Assembly (NCBI RefSeq): GCF_963678635.1
Contig: NC_087065.1
Span: forward strand, 71,867,345-71,931,344
Origin: Symsagittifera roscoffensis
Lineage: Eukaryota > Xenacoelomorpha > Acoela > Convolutidae
Reading direction: 5' to 3'
Length of the DNA: 64,000 bases
Part shown: piece by piece, positions 63,837 through 64,000 of the stretch
Position numbering within the stretch: position 1 is the stretch's first letter
How the letters are laid out: the number at the start of each line of letters is the position of its first letter
Program-made: the position numbers and the translations under genes
The notes under the pieces: model-generated
Seen by the model: only the letters and a program-made list of their open reading frames with translations
Database searches by the model: none
Told to the model about the DNA's origin: nothing

Positions 63837-64000
63837 TCTTTATTTGTCACTTTCCTATGCCTACTCTTGACTCAATTGCTAGAGACCTTATAGTTTTATT
63901 AACAATAATAATGACACAACACAATAAATTTCACCAGATTCTATTAAATAGTGACCACGAATCCCTGTATGTTGTCAGAGTACAGTTTGTATAAAATTTG
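63837..64000 (-). other. End of the leader of element C
   Basis: This is homologous to the last ~190 bases before gag in B (shared TTCGTGGTCACTATTTAATAG and TTTATTGTGTTGTGT blocks). No gene is present. The remaining leader and 5' LTR are outside the window. Confidence 0.7.

Larger units (their letters stand above)
43307..64000 (-). mobile_element. Element C: giant LTR retrotransposon with intact gag-pol (5' end outside window)
   Basis: From its 3' end it holds LTR 43307-44224, 3' UTR, ORF2 in three adjoining segments (45042-53938), a 322-base spacer, ORF1 (54261-63836) and the end of the leader (63837-64000). More than 20.7 kb is visible. With a leader and LTR like B's it would be about 25 kb. 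It faces B tail to tail, and its 3' flank is the leader of D. Confidence 0.9.

Noticed and set aside
1-64000. Bacterial or phage origin
   Set aside because: There are no operons, Shine-Dalgarno patterns or bacterial families; gene content is entirely LTR-retrotransposon with eukaryotic-type LTRs and acceptor-like sites.

Overview
The window is eukaryotic, almost certainly metazoan, repetitive DNA built from very large Ty3/Gypsy-type (Metaviridae-like) LTR retrotransposons. I see no bacterial gene, operon, rRNA or ordinary host gene. The host cannot be fixed from sequence. The TTTTCAG/TTTTCTAG acceptor-like sites and the style of the Gag zinc knuckles would fit a nematode, but that is a weak inference made without any database search.

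Layout. (1) 1-15126, plus strand: 3' part of element A, with pol from the RT YVDD motif onward, then a giant second reading frame, a 3' UTR and a 3' LTR. (2) 15127-15409 and 34874-35500: two pieces of one older LTR (T), split by the next element. (3) 15410-34873, plus strand: element B, about 19.5 kb, with both LTRs, a 3.4 kb leader, and gag-pol and second ORF full of stops, frameshifts and deletions. (4) 35501-36576: a spacer with a tRNA-like remnant and an inverted LTR fragment. (5) 36577-43306, plus strand: 5' LTR and leader of element D, whose leader holds five tandem copies of a ~984 bp unit. (6) 43307-64000, minus strand: element C, with 3' LTR, 3' UTR, second ORF and an uninterrupted 3191-codon gag-pol; its 5' LTR and most of its leader lie beyond the window. 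C sits inside D's leader and faces B tail to tail.

Gene content. ORF1 is one fused Gag-Pol: coiled coil, capsid-like region, two CCHC-type knuckles, DTGA protease, RT (YVDD), RNase H, a linker of about 430 residues, integrase (HHCC, D-D-35-E, GPY/F-like), and a C-terminal extension that looks like a macro domain of the TARG1/Poa1p type with altered glycine loops. ORF2 (about 2950 codons, in the position of a retroviral env) encodes a helical N-terminus, a coiled coil, a complete SGNH/GDSL hydrolase domain, a second degenerate SGNH-like domain, and a long region of unknown function with a conserved CX4CX6CX4C motif. In A and in C this frame is cut by single stops at different places, so what first looks like three or four genes is best read as one broken giant ORF.

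Non-coding signals. A 10-mer, GTCCGGGGAG, lies directly before the 3' LTR at the plus-strand primer position and recurs inside pol in two different codon phases. An AAYCCGGAGGGGTC motif is clustered in the leader. An acceptor-like site precedes ORF2 in all three copies. LTRs of about 0.9 kb end in TGTG...TTACA.
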